Positions 25,976 to 34,580 of a stretch of 50,929 nt of DNA are shown here, piece by piece. Each line of letters begins with the position of its first letter. The first letter of the stretch is position 1. The notes under the pieces were generated by a model, which saw only the letters and a list, made by a program, of their open reading frames with translations, did not search any database and was not told where the DNA came from. A program made the translations under genes and the position numbers. The stretch is from SLLW01 sp964388615 (GTDB lineage: Bacteria > Bacteroidota > Rhodothermia > Balneolales > Natronogracilivirgulaceae): NCBI GenBank assembly GCA_964388615.1, contig CAYMBG010000006.1:1-50929 (forward strand), read 5' to 3'.

Positions 25976-26620
25976 ATGGACAACAGCCAACTTACCCGAA
26001 AGCAAAAACAGTTCTTCGACTATATTGTTGCCTATAAGAAAGAGCACAACATCTGGCCTACATACCGTGAAATAGCGGATGAATTTGGTTACAGATCCCC
26101 CAATAGCGTCACTCAAAATTTGCAGGCTCTTGTAAGGAAGGGTGTACTTATTAAAACAGATGAAGAAGAATATGACCTGGCACCGGAATATAATGATTCA
26201 CCTCGTGAAGAGGCCGGCGGGATACCGGTAAAAGGTATGATCGCCGCAGGGTATCTTCAGGAGGCTGTGGAAGCAAATCTTGGTGCTATCACTCTTGATT
26301 TTTTATTTCCAAACCTGGATCGCATGTTTGCACTTAGGGTATCGGGCTCCAGTATGAAAGATGCCGAAATTAATGACGGGGACTTTGTTCTGCTGATGGA
26401 TGATGATATCAAAGATGGTGATATCGGGGCTGTTCTTTACAACGGCGAAACCTCCCTGAAGCAGATTTATTATGGTAAAAACGGGCTACAGCTTAAGCCG
26501 GCGAACAAGGAGTATGAAGAGATTATCGTAGAACCGGATGTATTCGAGGAGGTCCGGGTATTGGGTAAATATGTCGGTCATGTTAACCGCAGCGGCATTT
26601 TCAAACATGGCCACAGCTAA
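25976..26620 (+). CDS. lexA: LexA repressor
   Basis: SOS-response repressor, 214 residues. The N-terminal winged helix-turn-helix (about residues 6-60) includes L-T-R-K-Q-K-Q-F-F, P-T-Y-R-E-I-A-D-E-F-G and S-P-N-S-V-T-Q-N-L-Q-A-L. The C-terminal self-cleaving S24 domain has the Ala91-Gly92 cleavage bond in G-M-I-A-A-G, the catalytic Ser126 in V-S-G-S-S-M-K-D and Lys162 in T-S-L-K. It should cleave itself when RecA filaments form. I could not recognise a known LexA box in the divergent region upstream, and boxes differ between phyla. It is monocistronic, converging with the small basic gene. Confidence 0.9.
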   Translation: MDNSQLTRKQKQFFDYIVAYKKEHNIWPTYREIADEFGYRSPNSVTQNLQALVRKGVLIKTDEEEYDLAPEYNDSPREEAGGIPVKGMIAAGYLQEAVEANLGAITLDFLFPNLDRMFALRVSGSSMKDAEINDGDFVLLMDDDIKDGDIGAVLYNGETSLKQIYYGKNGLQLKPANKEYEEIIVEPDVFEEVRVLGKYVGHVNRSGIFKHGHS

Positions 26621-26646
26621 AGATGAAGCTTCACCTGCTGTAGGCC

Positions 26647-26916
26647 CTAAAGCTTTCGAAAAGAGTTGGCCTTATTGATCAGTTCGCCGGTTCTTTGTTC
26701 CAAAACCTCACGCCCTGTACCCCTGAGACGCTCCGATACTGGTTTGCCATGCATGATACGGTTTTCAAGCCCCCTGACCGCTTCATGCAATTGACCATCT
26801 TTGATCCAGGCCCGGCCGCCGTCGTGCTGTAGACGTTTACGGTTCTTCACCAACAACGCCTGTTTGTGCAGATCCGGCAAATCCACCGTTGTCCAATTAG
26901 TATCACTTTTTTTCAT
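26647..26916 (-). CDS. Small basic protein of unknown function
   Basis: Encodes 89 residues, rich in Lys and Arg, with mostly helical pattern and no signal peptide or membrane segment. Recognisable stretches are K-N-R-K-R-L-Q-H-D-G-G-R-A-W and E-Q-R-T-G-E-L-I-N-K-A-N-S-F. I do not recognise a family. It converges with lexA (26 bases between stops) and has a 207-base AT-rich region upstream that it shares with rplU on the other strand. Composition looks like a real gene, but it is short. Confidence 0.55.
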   Translation of the reverse strand: MKKSDTNWTTVDLPDLHKQALLVKNRKRLQHDGGRAWIKDGQLHEAVRGLENRIMHGKPVSERLRGTGREVLEQRTGELINKANSFRKL

Positions 26917-27123
26917 ATCTATCTGATTTTTACTAAACCTTATTGGTTTTTAGAAAATTACACCACTTTTCGACGTATATCAATCGAAACAACCACCCGG
27001 ACACAAAAGAAATCGCGAAACTCCTCATTTCGGTTTTTATTTTTGCTTTTATCATTCTCTGAAAAGCATTATATTTAGATCTTGTACAGTAACAGATTTG
27101 ATCACTTTCTTAACTTGAATATC

Positions 27124-27438
27124 ATGTACGCGATTGTTGAAATTAGCGGGCATCAGTACAAAGTTGCCAAAAACGATGTCATTTACGTTGACAAACAAAA
27201 AGCTGAGACAGATAAAAAAATTACCCTTGATAAAGTTCTGCTGACATCAGACGGGAATGGGAAAGTCAACATCGGAACCCCTACCCTCGAAAAGGCAAAG
27301 GTCAATGCAAAGGTCATCGATCATGTCAAAGGCGACAAAATAGTCGTTTTTAAGAAAAAGCGTCGCAAAGGATATCAGGTAACAAATGGCCACAGGCGAC
27401 ATCTGACCAGAATTTTAATTGAAAAAATAACCGCTTAA
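27124..27438 (+). CDS. rplU: 50S ribosomal protein L21
   Basis: Structural protein of the large ribosomal subunit, binding 23S rRNA, 104 residues. The ATG at 27124 gives the expected N-terminus M-Y-A-I-V-E-I-S-G-H-Q-Y-K-V; upstream in-frame codons are not part of the family. The C-terminal V-V-F-K-K-K-R-R-K-G-Y and G-H-R-R-H-L-T-R-I-L-I are diagnostic. It starts a two-gene operon with rpmA, 12 bases apart, ended by a strong terminator. Confidence 0.97.
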   Translation: MYAIVEISGHQYKVAKNDVIYVDKQKAETDKKITLDKVLLTSDGNGKVNIGTPTLEKAKVNAKVIDHVKGDKIVVFKKKRRKGYQVTNGHRRHLTRILIEKITA

Positions 27439-27450
27439 CCCCATAGGACC

Positions 27451-27705
27451 ATGGCACATAAAAAAGGTGGCGGCTCTACAAAAAACGGTCGCGACTCCGA
27501 ATCAAGCAGATTAGGTGTAAAACGCTTCGGCGGGGAAACCGTGCGTGCCGGTAATATCATTATCCGCCAGCGCGGTACCAAATTCCACCCGGGAAATAAT
27601 GTCGGTATGGGTAAGGATGATACCATCTTCGCTACAACCGACGGTATCGTTACGTTCCGTAAAGGGCGCAAAGACCGCAAAACAGTTTCTGTAGAAGCAA
27701 ACTAA
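27451..27705 (+). CDS. rpmA: 50S ribosomal protein L27
   Basis: Large-subunit protein at the peptidyl-transferase centre, 84 residues. It begins M-A-H-K-K-G-G-G-S-T-K-N-G-R-D-S, with no cleavable N-terminal extension of the Firmicutes type, and contains R-L-G-V-K-R-F-G-G and K-F-H-P-G-N-N-V-G-M-G-K-D-D-T. It is the second gene of the rplU-rpmA operon. Confidence 0.97.
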   Translation: MAHKKGGGSTKNGRDSESSRLGVKRFGGETVRAGNIIIRQRGTKFHPGNNVGMGKDDTIFATTDGIVTFRKGRKDRKTVSVEAN

Positions 27706-27727
27706 GTTACCCGCCTTATTTACCTCC

Positions 27728-27766
27728 AAAGCTCCGTATGCAGTCATGCAATGGAGCTTTTTTTTT
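27728..27766 (+). terminator. Intrinsic terminator of the rplU-rpmA operon
   Basis: AAAGCTCC and GGAGCTTT form an 8-bp stem, with a smaller GCA/TGC stem in the loop, followed by a run of nine T residues. It ends 12 bases before the ATG of the next gene. Confidence 0.9.
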
Positions 27767-27777
27767 GTCCCGTTATT

Positions 27778-28440
27778 ATGCATCATCCCATTTTAACCGG
27801 TTTATCGGAACTCCAGGCAAATAATATTTATGCCATAGGACGAAATTATGCCGCTCACGCCAGGGAGCTGAACAATCCTGTTCCCGACAGACCCGTCCTT
27901 TTCAACAAGCCAAGCGTCAGTCTCACCATGGAGGGGATCATTCTGATACCCCCTTTCGTAAAAAAGGCTCATTATGAAGCAGAGCTTGTTGTAGCAATCG
28001 GTAAAGAGGGAAAAAATATTCCAACGAAAGAGGCCTTGTCATATGCAGCCGGTTACGGATTAGGCATTGATGTTACCGCTCGTGACATCCAGGATGAGCT
28101 TAAGGAAAAGTCCCACCCATGGCTGCTGGCCAAAGGCCTGGATACCTTTGCTCCTGTAAGTTCCTTTATCCGAGCCGAGCGCATTACCGACCCCCAGGAC
28201 CTTTCTTTTACCCTTGAAGTCAACGGCGAGCAACGGCAAAAAGGCGATACCTCCCTGATGTTGTTTCCTGTTGACAAATTGATCGCTTTTTTATCACAGT
28301 TTGTAACATTACTGCCGGGTGACCTTATATTCACCGGAACTCCAGAAGGAGTGGGTCCGTTGCATGATGGTGACCTGCTGCATGCAAATTTGTGCTCCGG
28401 CTTGGTTACCATGGATATCGCGGTTAAAAAAACCTCTTAA
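27778..28440 (+). CDS. Fumarylacetoacetate hydrolase-family protein
   Basis: A 220-residue member of the FAH family, whose short members act as acylpyruvate hydrolases or oxaloacetate decarboxylases on small 2-oxo acids with a divalent metal. The ATG at 27778 is chosen because the in-frame ATG at 27751 sits inside the terminator stem. Motifs in order: A-I-G-R-N-Y-A-A-H, F-N-K-P-S-V-S-L, H-Y-E-A-E-L-V-V-A-I-G (metal Glu residues), G-I-D-V-T-A-R-D-I-Q, K-G-L-D-T-F-A-P and F-T-G-T-P-E-G-V-G. The substrate is not fixed. The M23 peptidase gene starts 28 bases downstream. Confidence 0.88.
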   Translation: MHHPILTGLSELQANNIYAIGRNYAAHARELNNPVPDRPVLFNKPSVSLTMEGIILIPPFVKKAHYEAELVVAIGKEGKNIPTKEALSYAAGYGLGIDVTARDIQDELKEKSHPWLLAKGLDTFAPVSSFIRAERITDPQDLSFTLEVNGEQRQKGDTSLMLFPVDKLIAFLSQFVTLLPGDLIFTGTPEGVGPLHDGDLLHANLCSGLVTMDIAVKKTS

Positions 28441-28468
28441 CCTCACTCCCTCCGCATTCATTTCAATA

Positions 28469-30616
28469 ATGGACTCCCAACGATCTTCTCATTTTCAGAC
28501 CGTCTACCGCGGGTCACATGCGTGCACTCCCAAACTGGTAATGGTATCTATTGTTCTGATCCTGACATCTCTCGTCTCACTGGCAGCTATATCGGCCGGA
28601 GCTCAAACCCGGCCGGCTTTTCTGGGTCATCAGGTTTCCTACCTCTGGCCCACCAACGCGAGTTATTACATGTCATCCTCCTTCGGAGAGACCCGATCGG
28701 CTCATTTTCATGCTGCCATGGATATTGGAACCTGGGGACACGAGGGGTACCCGGTTTTTGCCACACGGGATGGCAGAGTTCAGCGCATTGGCATCGGTCC
28801 CGTTGGTTATGGTAATGTCATCTACCTGCAACATGATGACGAATCCATCTCCCTCTATGCACATTTAAAAGACTTCCACCCCCTAATCCGCTCCAAGGTG
28901 GATTCATTGAGGATGCAGGATTACAGCTTTACATTTGACCGGAACATGGAAGATTTTCAAATGGATTTTCAAAAGGGTGATCTTATAGGTTGGAGTGGCT
29001 CTACCGGAGTGGGACCACCTCATCTTCATTTCGAACTTAGAACTCCCGATGGCACTCCCTTTAATCCGCTATTGGCCGGTATACGTATAGAAGACTCCAT
29101 CCCTCCCCAATTTTCAGAAATAGCCATAGAACCATTATCAGCCCTCACCAGAATAGATGACAAAATCGGTACTCAGCGCTTCCGGCCGGTCCGCCGGGAT
29201 GGTGAATATGATTTCGGCACAATTACAGCATCAGGAGAAATCGGACTTGCCGTGCATGTTTTTGACAGGGCCGACGGATCCAACAACGTGCATGCCGTCT
29301 ATGAACTCGAGATGCAGGTCAACGGGGACGTTTTTTTCCATTCACGAATTGACAGCTTCTCCTATGGACAAACCCGTCAAATGTTTATTGACCGGATTTA
29401 TTCGATCCTGAACCAGGAACGAAAAGGCTTTCAGCGTCTGTACGTGAGAAATGGGAATACCCTCCCCTTTTATTTGGATACAGGTCACTCCGGACGCTTG
29501 TCCCTTCCGCCTGGAAATCATCAAATCCGCATTTTAGCATCGGATTACTTCGGAAACCAATCCGCAGCCAACCTGAACCTTCAGGTAATTGAACCGGACT
29601 CCAATACCGGACTCCAAAAACTATCCATGCCACTCCCGGAACGGTCATTGATCACAACACCAGATGCCATAAACCGAAATCGTCCGGCTTACGCCTCAAA
29701 GCAATCCAAACGAACCACCTCTACAGAAGAATTAAGTGACAAAAACTACATAATTCCGAAAAATCTTTATTGGCACAAAAACTGGGTTAATTCCACGGAT
29801 GACCAAAATCAAATTGACCCCATTACAGATAACAAGGCGTCATTCAGACCGTATCCCGAAGAACTTTTCCTGATACGTCTGCTTGGTTCCTTCAAAAAGG
29901 AACGCTTAGGATATGCTTCCGTAAATCGTGGCCTTCCGTTGGATAAATCAGATCGAAAAGAGCTGGTCGCGGAGGGCGGCTCCTGGATATTGCATCGAAT
30001 CGAACCAGGACACCCGGTCTCTGTTTATCATGATAACATGCGAGTCGGGATCCATTTTCCCGCAGAAGCGGTGTATTCGGCCACTTCCATAGGAATCGCC
30101 GGTGACCACTCGGCTTTCACCCTTTTTCCCGACTCCGAACCCTTCAATCAACCGGCTGCCGTACGGATTCTTCTGGATGAAAAAACAGCTGACACCAACG
30201 GAATTGGATTATACCAAATACATCACCGAACCGGAAAACCCCAATATGTTTCATCCCATATTGACACACAAAGCAATACGCTCATTGCCGAACTGGATCG
30301 CGGCGGTGACTACATTCTTATGACAGATTCTTTGGGCCCGGAAATATCCAAACCGGAATTCGGACAATGGCAGCACAATAAGCAACATTATGTCACAGTT
30401 GCCGTGGTAGACGACCTGTCCGGCATAGATCATCAATCAGCCATCTTCATTGTAAATGGTGAGCGTGGAATCGCGGAATACGATCCTGAAAAGAATCTGT
30501 TCCGATATCATCATCCGCAATGGGAACCAAAAACACGCAACGATATCCGTGTTGAGATTCATGACAAAGCAGGAAATGCCACACAAAAACATTTTGAAAA
30601 TGTGCCGGCTTACTGA
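28469..30616 (+). CDS. M23 family (LytM-type) peptidase with large C-terminal region
   Basis: Exported protein of 715 residues with an N-terminal membrane or signal segment (about residues 24-45). The LytM domain (about 60-205) holds all zinc and catalytic residues: H-F-H-A-A-M-D with His81 and Asp85, and G-P-P-H-L-H-F-E with His185 and His187. Such enzymes cut peptidoglycan cross-bridges or, when inactive, regulate amidases; this one looks intact. About 500 further residues follow with beta-rich sequence and a closing Ig-like stretch (D-D-L-S-G-I-D-H-Q-S-A-I-F), probably for envelope attachment. The in-frame extension back to 28319 overlaps the FAH gene and is rejected. Confidence 0.85.
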   Translation: MDSQRSSHFQTVYRGSHACTPKLVMVSIVLILTSLVSLAAISAGAQTRPAFLGHQVSYLWPTNASYYMSSSFGETRSAHFHAAMDIGTWGHEGYPVFATRDGRVQRIGIGPVGYGNVIYLQHDDESISLYAHLKDFHPLIRSKVDSLRMQDYSFTFDRNMEDFQMDFQKGDLIGWSGSTGVGPPHLHFELRTPDGTPFNPLLAGIRIEDSIPPQFSEIAIEPLSALTRIDDKIGTQRFRPVRRDGEYDFGTITASGEIGLAVHVFDRADGSNNVHAVYELEMQVNGDVFFHSRIDSFSYGQTRQMFIDRIYSILNQERKGFQRLYVRNGNTLPFYLDTGHSGRLSLPPGNHQIRILASDYFGNQSAANLNLQVIEPDSNTGLQKLSMPLPERSLITTPDAINRNRPAYASKQSKRTTSTEELSDKNYIIPKNLYWHKNWVNSTDDQNQIDPITDNKASFRPYPEELFLIRLLGSFKKERLGYASVNRGLPLDKSDRKELVAEGGSWILHRIEPGHPVSVYHDNMRVGIHFPAEAVYSATSIGIAGDHSAFTLFPDSEPFNQPAAVRILLDEKTADTNGIGLYQIHHRTGKPQYVSSHIDTQSNTLIAELDRGGDYILMTDSLGPEISKPEFGQWQHNKQHYVTVAVVDDLSGIDHQSAIFIVNGERGIAEYDPEKNLFRYHHPQWEPKTRNDIRVEIHDKAGNATQKHFENVPAY

Positions 30617-30687
30617 TAATGCATTCTTTCTTTTCCCGGACAAGGCCAAAAATCCGGACAAGAACAGTAATGAAATGTCAGCAAATC

Positions 30688-31071
30688 CTATTGATGTGCA
30701 ATACAGCTGAGTTTCACCATTGCCCCCTTTGGCAAAGCCTTAACCTCAACGACTTCCCGGGCCGGAGCCGCTGAAGGAAAATATCGCCCATATACTTCAT
30801 TGACCAGAGAAAAATCTCCCATATCCGTGATGTATAAGGTGCACTTTAAAACGTTATCCCATTCCGATCCCGAGGCTTCCAATATTTTCCCTACATTTTC
30901 CATTACTCTTTCTATCTGCTCACCTGCATCATCACCAACAAGATCACCACTAACAGGATCCAGTGCTATTTGCCCCGAACAATATACCGTTTGCTCATAT
31001 ATTACGGCCTGGCTGTAGGGACCAATAGCCGCAGGCGCATCACTGGTTGAAATAACCCTTTTTTTATTCAT
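30688..31071 (-). CDS. RidA-family protein with altered catalytic residue
   Basis: A 127-residue YjgF/RidA protein. RidA hydrolyses reactive enamines and imines released by PLP enzymes such as threonine dehydratase. Family features are A-P-A-A-I-G-P-Y-S-Q-A-V, C-S-G-Q-I-A-L-D-P, the N-V-G-K-I-L-E helix and V-N-E-V-Y-G-R-Y-F. The substrate-binding Arg105 (A-P-A-R-E-V-V-E-V) is present. However, E. coli Glu120, in K-I-E-I-E-A-I-A, corresponds to Lys120 here (V-K-L-S-C-I-A), and Cys107 is Val. It may therefore be a non-deaminating Rid protein. It converges with the M23 gene. Confidence 0.87.
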   Translation of the reverse strand: MNKKRVISTSDAPAAIGPYSQAVIYEQTVYCSGQIALDPVSGDLVGDDAGEQIERVMENVGKILEASGSEWDNVLKCTLYITDMGDFSLVNEVYGRYFPSAAPAREVVEVKALPKGAMVKLSCIAHQ

Positions 31072-31344
31072 AATTGCAGAAACACTTCATTCGTTTATCT
31101 TGCGGATACAATATCCTATTGTTAATTTAACAAAAATGAAACACGCATACACCTTCTCAACAAATATACTTTTTTTGATCTTTTAAAGTTTATATCCATG
31201 CGTAAGGATCAGGTTATTCCTGAACGTAGTAAATAACATCCAACAGACAATAAATTATTTGTGGACCCAGTGCGCTAAAATTGTTTCTCATGCCCAACAT
31301 GCCACGTTTGTTGTCAACAGTAATCCCAAAAAATAAACAGACAA
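31072..31344. other. Divergent intergenic region, RidA gene to TPR gene
   Basis: About 270 AT-rich bases. I see no protein-like frame and no tRNA or riboswitch. A TCAGG-TTATT-CCTGA hairpin lies at about 31208-31222. The region must contain the promoters of both flanking genes; no consensus element is clear enough to name. Confidence 0.35.
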
Positions 31345-32676
31345 ATGAAAACCAACTTTTTCCCACAGGCACTGAGCGCTCTTGTCTTGATGTTCCTGGT
31401 TTGGTCCTGTGCCACACCTGACCCCAACATTGAATCTGCGCGTCTTGCTCTTCAGCTTGGTGACTATGATGAGGTCATAACCCATGCCGAGGAAGCCATT
31501 GAATCCAACCCGGAAAACCCACATGGATATTATTATCTCGGTGTTGCCTATGCCGGACGTGCCGTTGATAAAGAACCGGAGGAGCGTCTCGAAGACTATG
31601 AAATAGCACGTGAAAACCTGATGGAAGCCAGACGCATGTATGATGAGCAGGATATTAGCGGCGACGAAGCCGATAACCTCTCCGATATTATCGTGGATCT
31701 CTGGGGACAGGAACATAATGAGGGTATTCAACCACTGACTGACGACATCATCAGCTCCCCTCAGGATTCCCTCACACTGGCACGTACTCATTTTCAAAAC
31801 GCCATAACCATCAACCCGGACAGCTCACAGACCTATAACCTGTTGGCCGAAGTCCACTTTGCCCTCGATGATCTTGATAAAGCCGAAGAGGTGACGCGTC
31901 ACCTGATCTACGATCTTGGGGATGATGACCTCTTCAACTATTACCGTCTGGCCTTGTATATGATGGAGGATGACCGGGATGCAGACGCCGTAGAAATACT
32001 GAAGGAAGCCCGGGAAATCTACCCTGATGAACTCGAAATCACCCAGGAGATCGCCAACGCCTATCTACGTATGGGGGCAACGGACGAAGCTATTGAGGTT
32101 GTTCAGGAACTCATGGAGGAAGACCCGGAAAATCCTCAGTACCGACTGGTATATGCCACCCAGATCTACCAGATCGTACAAGAAATGGATGATCAGATTC
32201 GCGATATCTACGATGATGTTTACGATATTAGCTCCGAAATCAGGGAATTGGCAAGACAGCCAGATGCCCAAGAGGAAGATCTCGAGGCGATGTCACAAAG
32301 AATAGAGGATAAGCTTGCGGAAGCCGACGAACTCATTGAAAACTCTTTCCGCTTCTCCGAAGAAGCCGAGGAAGAGCTGTTGTTGGCCCTGGAAAGCGAC
32401 CCGGAAAATCCGGAGATCCATTCCACATTGGGGATTGTCTATCAAAATCGTGCAGCTGTCTACCAGGATATGCGAAATGTTTCCGAGGATATAGAACAAG
32501 CCGATGAATACGATGCCATGGCACGGGAGTACCTGGAAAAATCTCTGCCTCATTATGAAAAAGCTGCAGAACTGGATGAGGATAACCAGCAACACTGGAT
32601 GGCTCTATTCCGTGTCTACACCAATCTTGGAATGGATGAAAAAGCCGATGAAGCCCGTGAAAAAGCTGGTATCTAA
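31345..32676 (+). CDS. Acidic TPR lipoprotein
   Basis: A 443-residue envelope protein. The N-terminus M-K-T-N-F-F-P-Q, hydrophobic core and L-V-W-S-C (Cys22) make a lipoprotein signal. The mature part consists of tetratricopeptide repeats, for example Y-D-E-V-I-T-H-A-E-E-A-I-E-S-N-P-E-N-P, N-L-L-A-E-V-H-F-A-L-D-D-L-D-K-A-E and H-Y-E-K-A-A-E-L-D-E-D. An Asp/Glu-rich helical insert of about 70 residues (around 275-345) that looks like a coiled coil separates the last repeats from the others. The whole chain is strongly acidic. TPRs bind other proteins; the partner is unknown. It is monocistronic with a strong terminator. Confidence 0.85.
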   Translation: MKTNFFPQALSALVLMFLVWSCATPDPNIESARLALQLGDYDEVITHAEEAIESNPENPHGYYYLGVAYAGRAVDKEPEERLEDYEIARENLMEARRMYDEQDISGDEADNLSDIIVDLWGQEHNEGIQPLTDDIISSPQDSLTLARTHFQNAITINPDSSQTYNLLAEVHFALDDLDKAEEVTRHLIYDLGDDDLFNYYRLALYMMEDDRDADAVEILKEAREIYPDELEITQEIANAYLRMGATDEAIEVVQELMEEDPENPQYRLVYATQIYQIVQEMDDQIRDIYDDVYDISSEIRELARQPDAQEEDLEAMSQRIEDKLAEADELIENSFRFSEEAEEELLLALESDPENPEIHSTLGIVYQNRAAVYQDMRNVSEDIEQADEYDAMAREYLEKSLPHYEKAAELDEDNQQHWMALFRVYTNLGMDEKADEAREKAGI

Positions 32677-32734
32677 AAACCGGATCTGATTTCTGAAATT
32701 ACATAAGGTTTGTTTTCAAAGTATATATGTTCCC

Positions 32735-32768
32735 AAGCTCCGCAGTTATAGCTGCGGAGCTTTTTTTT
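32735..32768 (+). terminator. Intrinsic terminator after the TPR lipoprotein gene
   Basis: AAGCTCCGCAG and CTGCGGAGCTT form an 11-bp perfect stem with a 6-base loop, running into a tract of T residues through 32768. This is the strongest terminator in the window. Confidence 0.93.
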
Positions 32769-32892
32769 AGGTTCCCGTTCTTCTAGTCGCTCATCTCCGG
32801 GAAAAAAACTATCTTTCTACCATAATCGCCATGGACATTTCCCTTACGCGGTTCATTGAGCATGTGACCGCTTGAAAAAAACATTTAAGCAG

Positions 32893-34044
32893 ATGAAATT
32901 CAACACCAAAACCATACATTCCGGCCAACAACCCGAGGAAACATCCGGAGCCGTTATGCCACCGGTTTTTTTTACCTCCACCTATGCCCAGCAAGGACCC
33001 GGTAAAAACAAAGGGCATGAATATGCACGTGTTACCAACCCAACACGATCGGCTCTTGAAAAGCTACTGGCCGGATTGGAAGAAGCAGAACACGCCTGCA
33101 CTTTTGCATCCGGCTGTGCTGCCATGGATGCCCTGTTGAAGATGTTGCGCCCCGGAGATCATGTCATTGCCACAAATGACCTTTATGGAGGTTCCTATCG
33201 CTTGTTCACCCAGGTATTCGAACCAATGGGCATACATTTCAGCTTCATTGATATGCGCTCTCTCTCAACAGTGCAAGACGCAATCACTCCCGAAACACGA
33301 ATGCTGTGGATAGAAACCCCCACCAATCCCTTGCTGAATATCCTTGATATCCAAGAACTTTCCGAAATAGCTCGAAAAAAGGATATTCTTACCATCGTTG
33401 ACAACACTTTTGCCTCGCCCGCATTACAAAAGCCTCTGCTCTTAGGAGCTGATGCCGTTGTTCACTCTACTACGAAATACCTGGGCGGCCACTCGGATCT
33501 GATTGGCGGGGCTGTATGCACCAGTCATGACGATATCCTCGAAAACCTTCTGTTCCAGACCAAAACTACCGGCGCCATTCCTGGCCCGATGGATTGTTAC
33601 CTTGCCTTGAGGGGCATAAAAACACTCGCTCTGCGGGTAGAGCGCACGTGTGAAAATGCCCGGAAACTGGCAGCATTTCTAAAAGAACACCCGGATACTG
33701 AAGAAATACGTTACCCCGGACACCCCGACCACCCGGGTCATGATATTGCCCGGTCGCAGATGAGCGATTTCGGTGGAATGGTTTCCTTTAGCCTGAAAAA
33801 TGACGCCATCGAAACAGCTCATACCTTTATGAGCTCCACCCGTATTTTTACACTTGCAGAAAGCCTTGGTGGAGTGGAATCTCTTATTAGCCACCCCGCA
33901 AGTATGACCCATGCCTCCATACCTGAAAATGTTCGCAAAGCCGCCGGCCTTAATGATTCCCTGATCAGGCTTTCTGTGGGTATTGAAGATGTAGATGACT
34001 TGATAGATGACCTTCAAACTGCGTTTCACAATACCTCCGGATAA
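32893..34044 (+). CDS. PLP-dependent transsulfuration enzyme (cystathionine gamma-synthase/lyase family)
   Basis: Cytoplasmic Cys/Met-metabolism PLP enzyme, 383 residues. I choose the ATG at 32893, giving the family N-terminus M-K-F-N-T-K-T-I-H-S-G; a TTG at 32872 is also in frame. The Schiff-base Lys195 lies in H-S-T-T-K-Y-L-G-G-H-S-D. Other motifs: Y-A-R-V-T-N-P-T-R, F-A-S-G-C-A-A-M-D-A, Y-G-G-S-Y-R-L-F, E-T-P-T-N-P and A-E-S-L-G-G-V-E-S-L-I-S-H-P-A-S-M-T-H. This block does not separate synthase (MetB) from lyase (MccB) activity, so no symbol is given. Its stop codon TAA shares its last A with the ATG of the next gene. Confidence 0.9.
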   Translation: MKFNTKTIHSGQQPEETSGAVMPPVFFTSTYAQQGPGKNKGHEYARVTNPTRSALEKLLAGLEEAEHACTFASGCAAMDALLKMLRPGDHVIATNDLYGGSYRLFTQVFEPMGIHFSFIDMRSLSTVQDAITPETRMLWIETPTNPLLNILDIQELSEIARKKDILTIVDNTFASPALQKPLLLGADAVVHSTTKYLGGHSDLIGGAVCTSHDDILENLLFQTKTTGAIPGPMDCYLALRGIKTLALRVERTCENARKLAAFLKEHPDTEEIRYPGHPDHPGHDIARSQMSDFGGMVSFSLKNDAIETAHTFMSSTRIFTLAESLGGVESLISHPASMTHASIPENVRKAAGLNDSLIRLSVGIEDVDDLIDDLQTAFHNTSG

Positions 34045-34565
34045 TGCTAAGGCGTCGATCCTGCACATGGCTTTTTTTTATCATCTTTCCCGCTTTGACG
34101 GGATGCATCAATCCATTTGCACCCGATGAGATGGAAGGTGATCCGGTAGCGGACCTGCTCGGTGACCCTTCTACCATTGAGGGTTTTTACACCCGCTTCC
34201 AAAAAGCCTATGAACTGCGGGATACTACGTTATACGGACCCCTCATCCACCCGGATTTTTCTTTTACCTTCAGGGATGATGAACGAAATGTAGACCGAAC
34301 CTGGCATCGGTCAGAGGAGATGGATCGAACATATAGCATGTTCATTAACAGCCAGGACATCCAGTTGCAATGGAACAATATCACCAGTGAAATCCTCGAA
34401 GACGATAAGACCCAGGCATTAATCGTCCGTCGATTTAATTTGATGCTGATGGACTCGCAATCCCAACGATTTCGCGCTCTCGGCTCTGCGAGCTTCCGGT
34501 TAACACGTCGCGATAGTACCGAAAACTGGCGGCTTATCTACTGGCGTGATGAATCCGACATATGA
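34044..34565 (+). CDS. Small lipoprotein of unknown function
   Basis: A 173-residue protein with a lipoprotein signal (F-P-A-L-T-G-C, Cys21). After the anchor, Y-T-R-F-Q-K-A-Y-E-L-R-D-T-T-L-Y-G-P-L-I-H-P-D-F-type sequence and a C-terminal N-W-R-L-I-Y-W-R-D recall the SnoaL/NTF2-like alpha-beta cone fold, which is only a structural guess. The ATG overlaps the stop of the transsulfuration gene by one base (TAATG), indicating translational coupling, and the thiolase gene starts 15 bases after its stop. The three genes probably form one transcript despite unrelated apparent roles. Confidence 0.75.
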   Translation: MLRRRSCTWLFFIIFPALTGCINPFAPDEMEGDPVADLLGDPSTIEGFYTRFQKAYELRDTTLYGPLIHPDFSFTFRDDERNVDRTWHRSEEMDRTYSMFINSQDIQLQWNNITSEILEDDKTQALIVRRFNLMLMDSQSQRFRALGSASFRLTRRDSTENWRLIYWRDESDI

Positions 34566-34580
34566 TATATAAGGCAAGTA

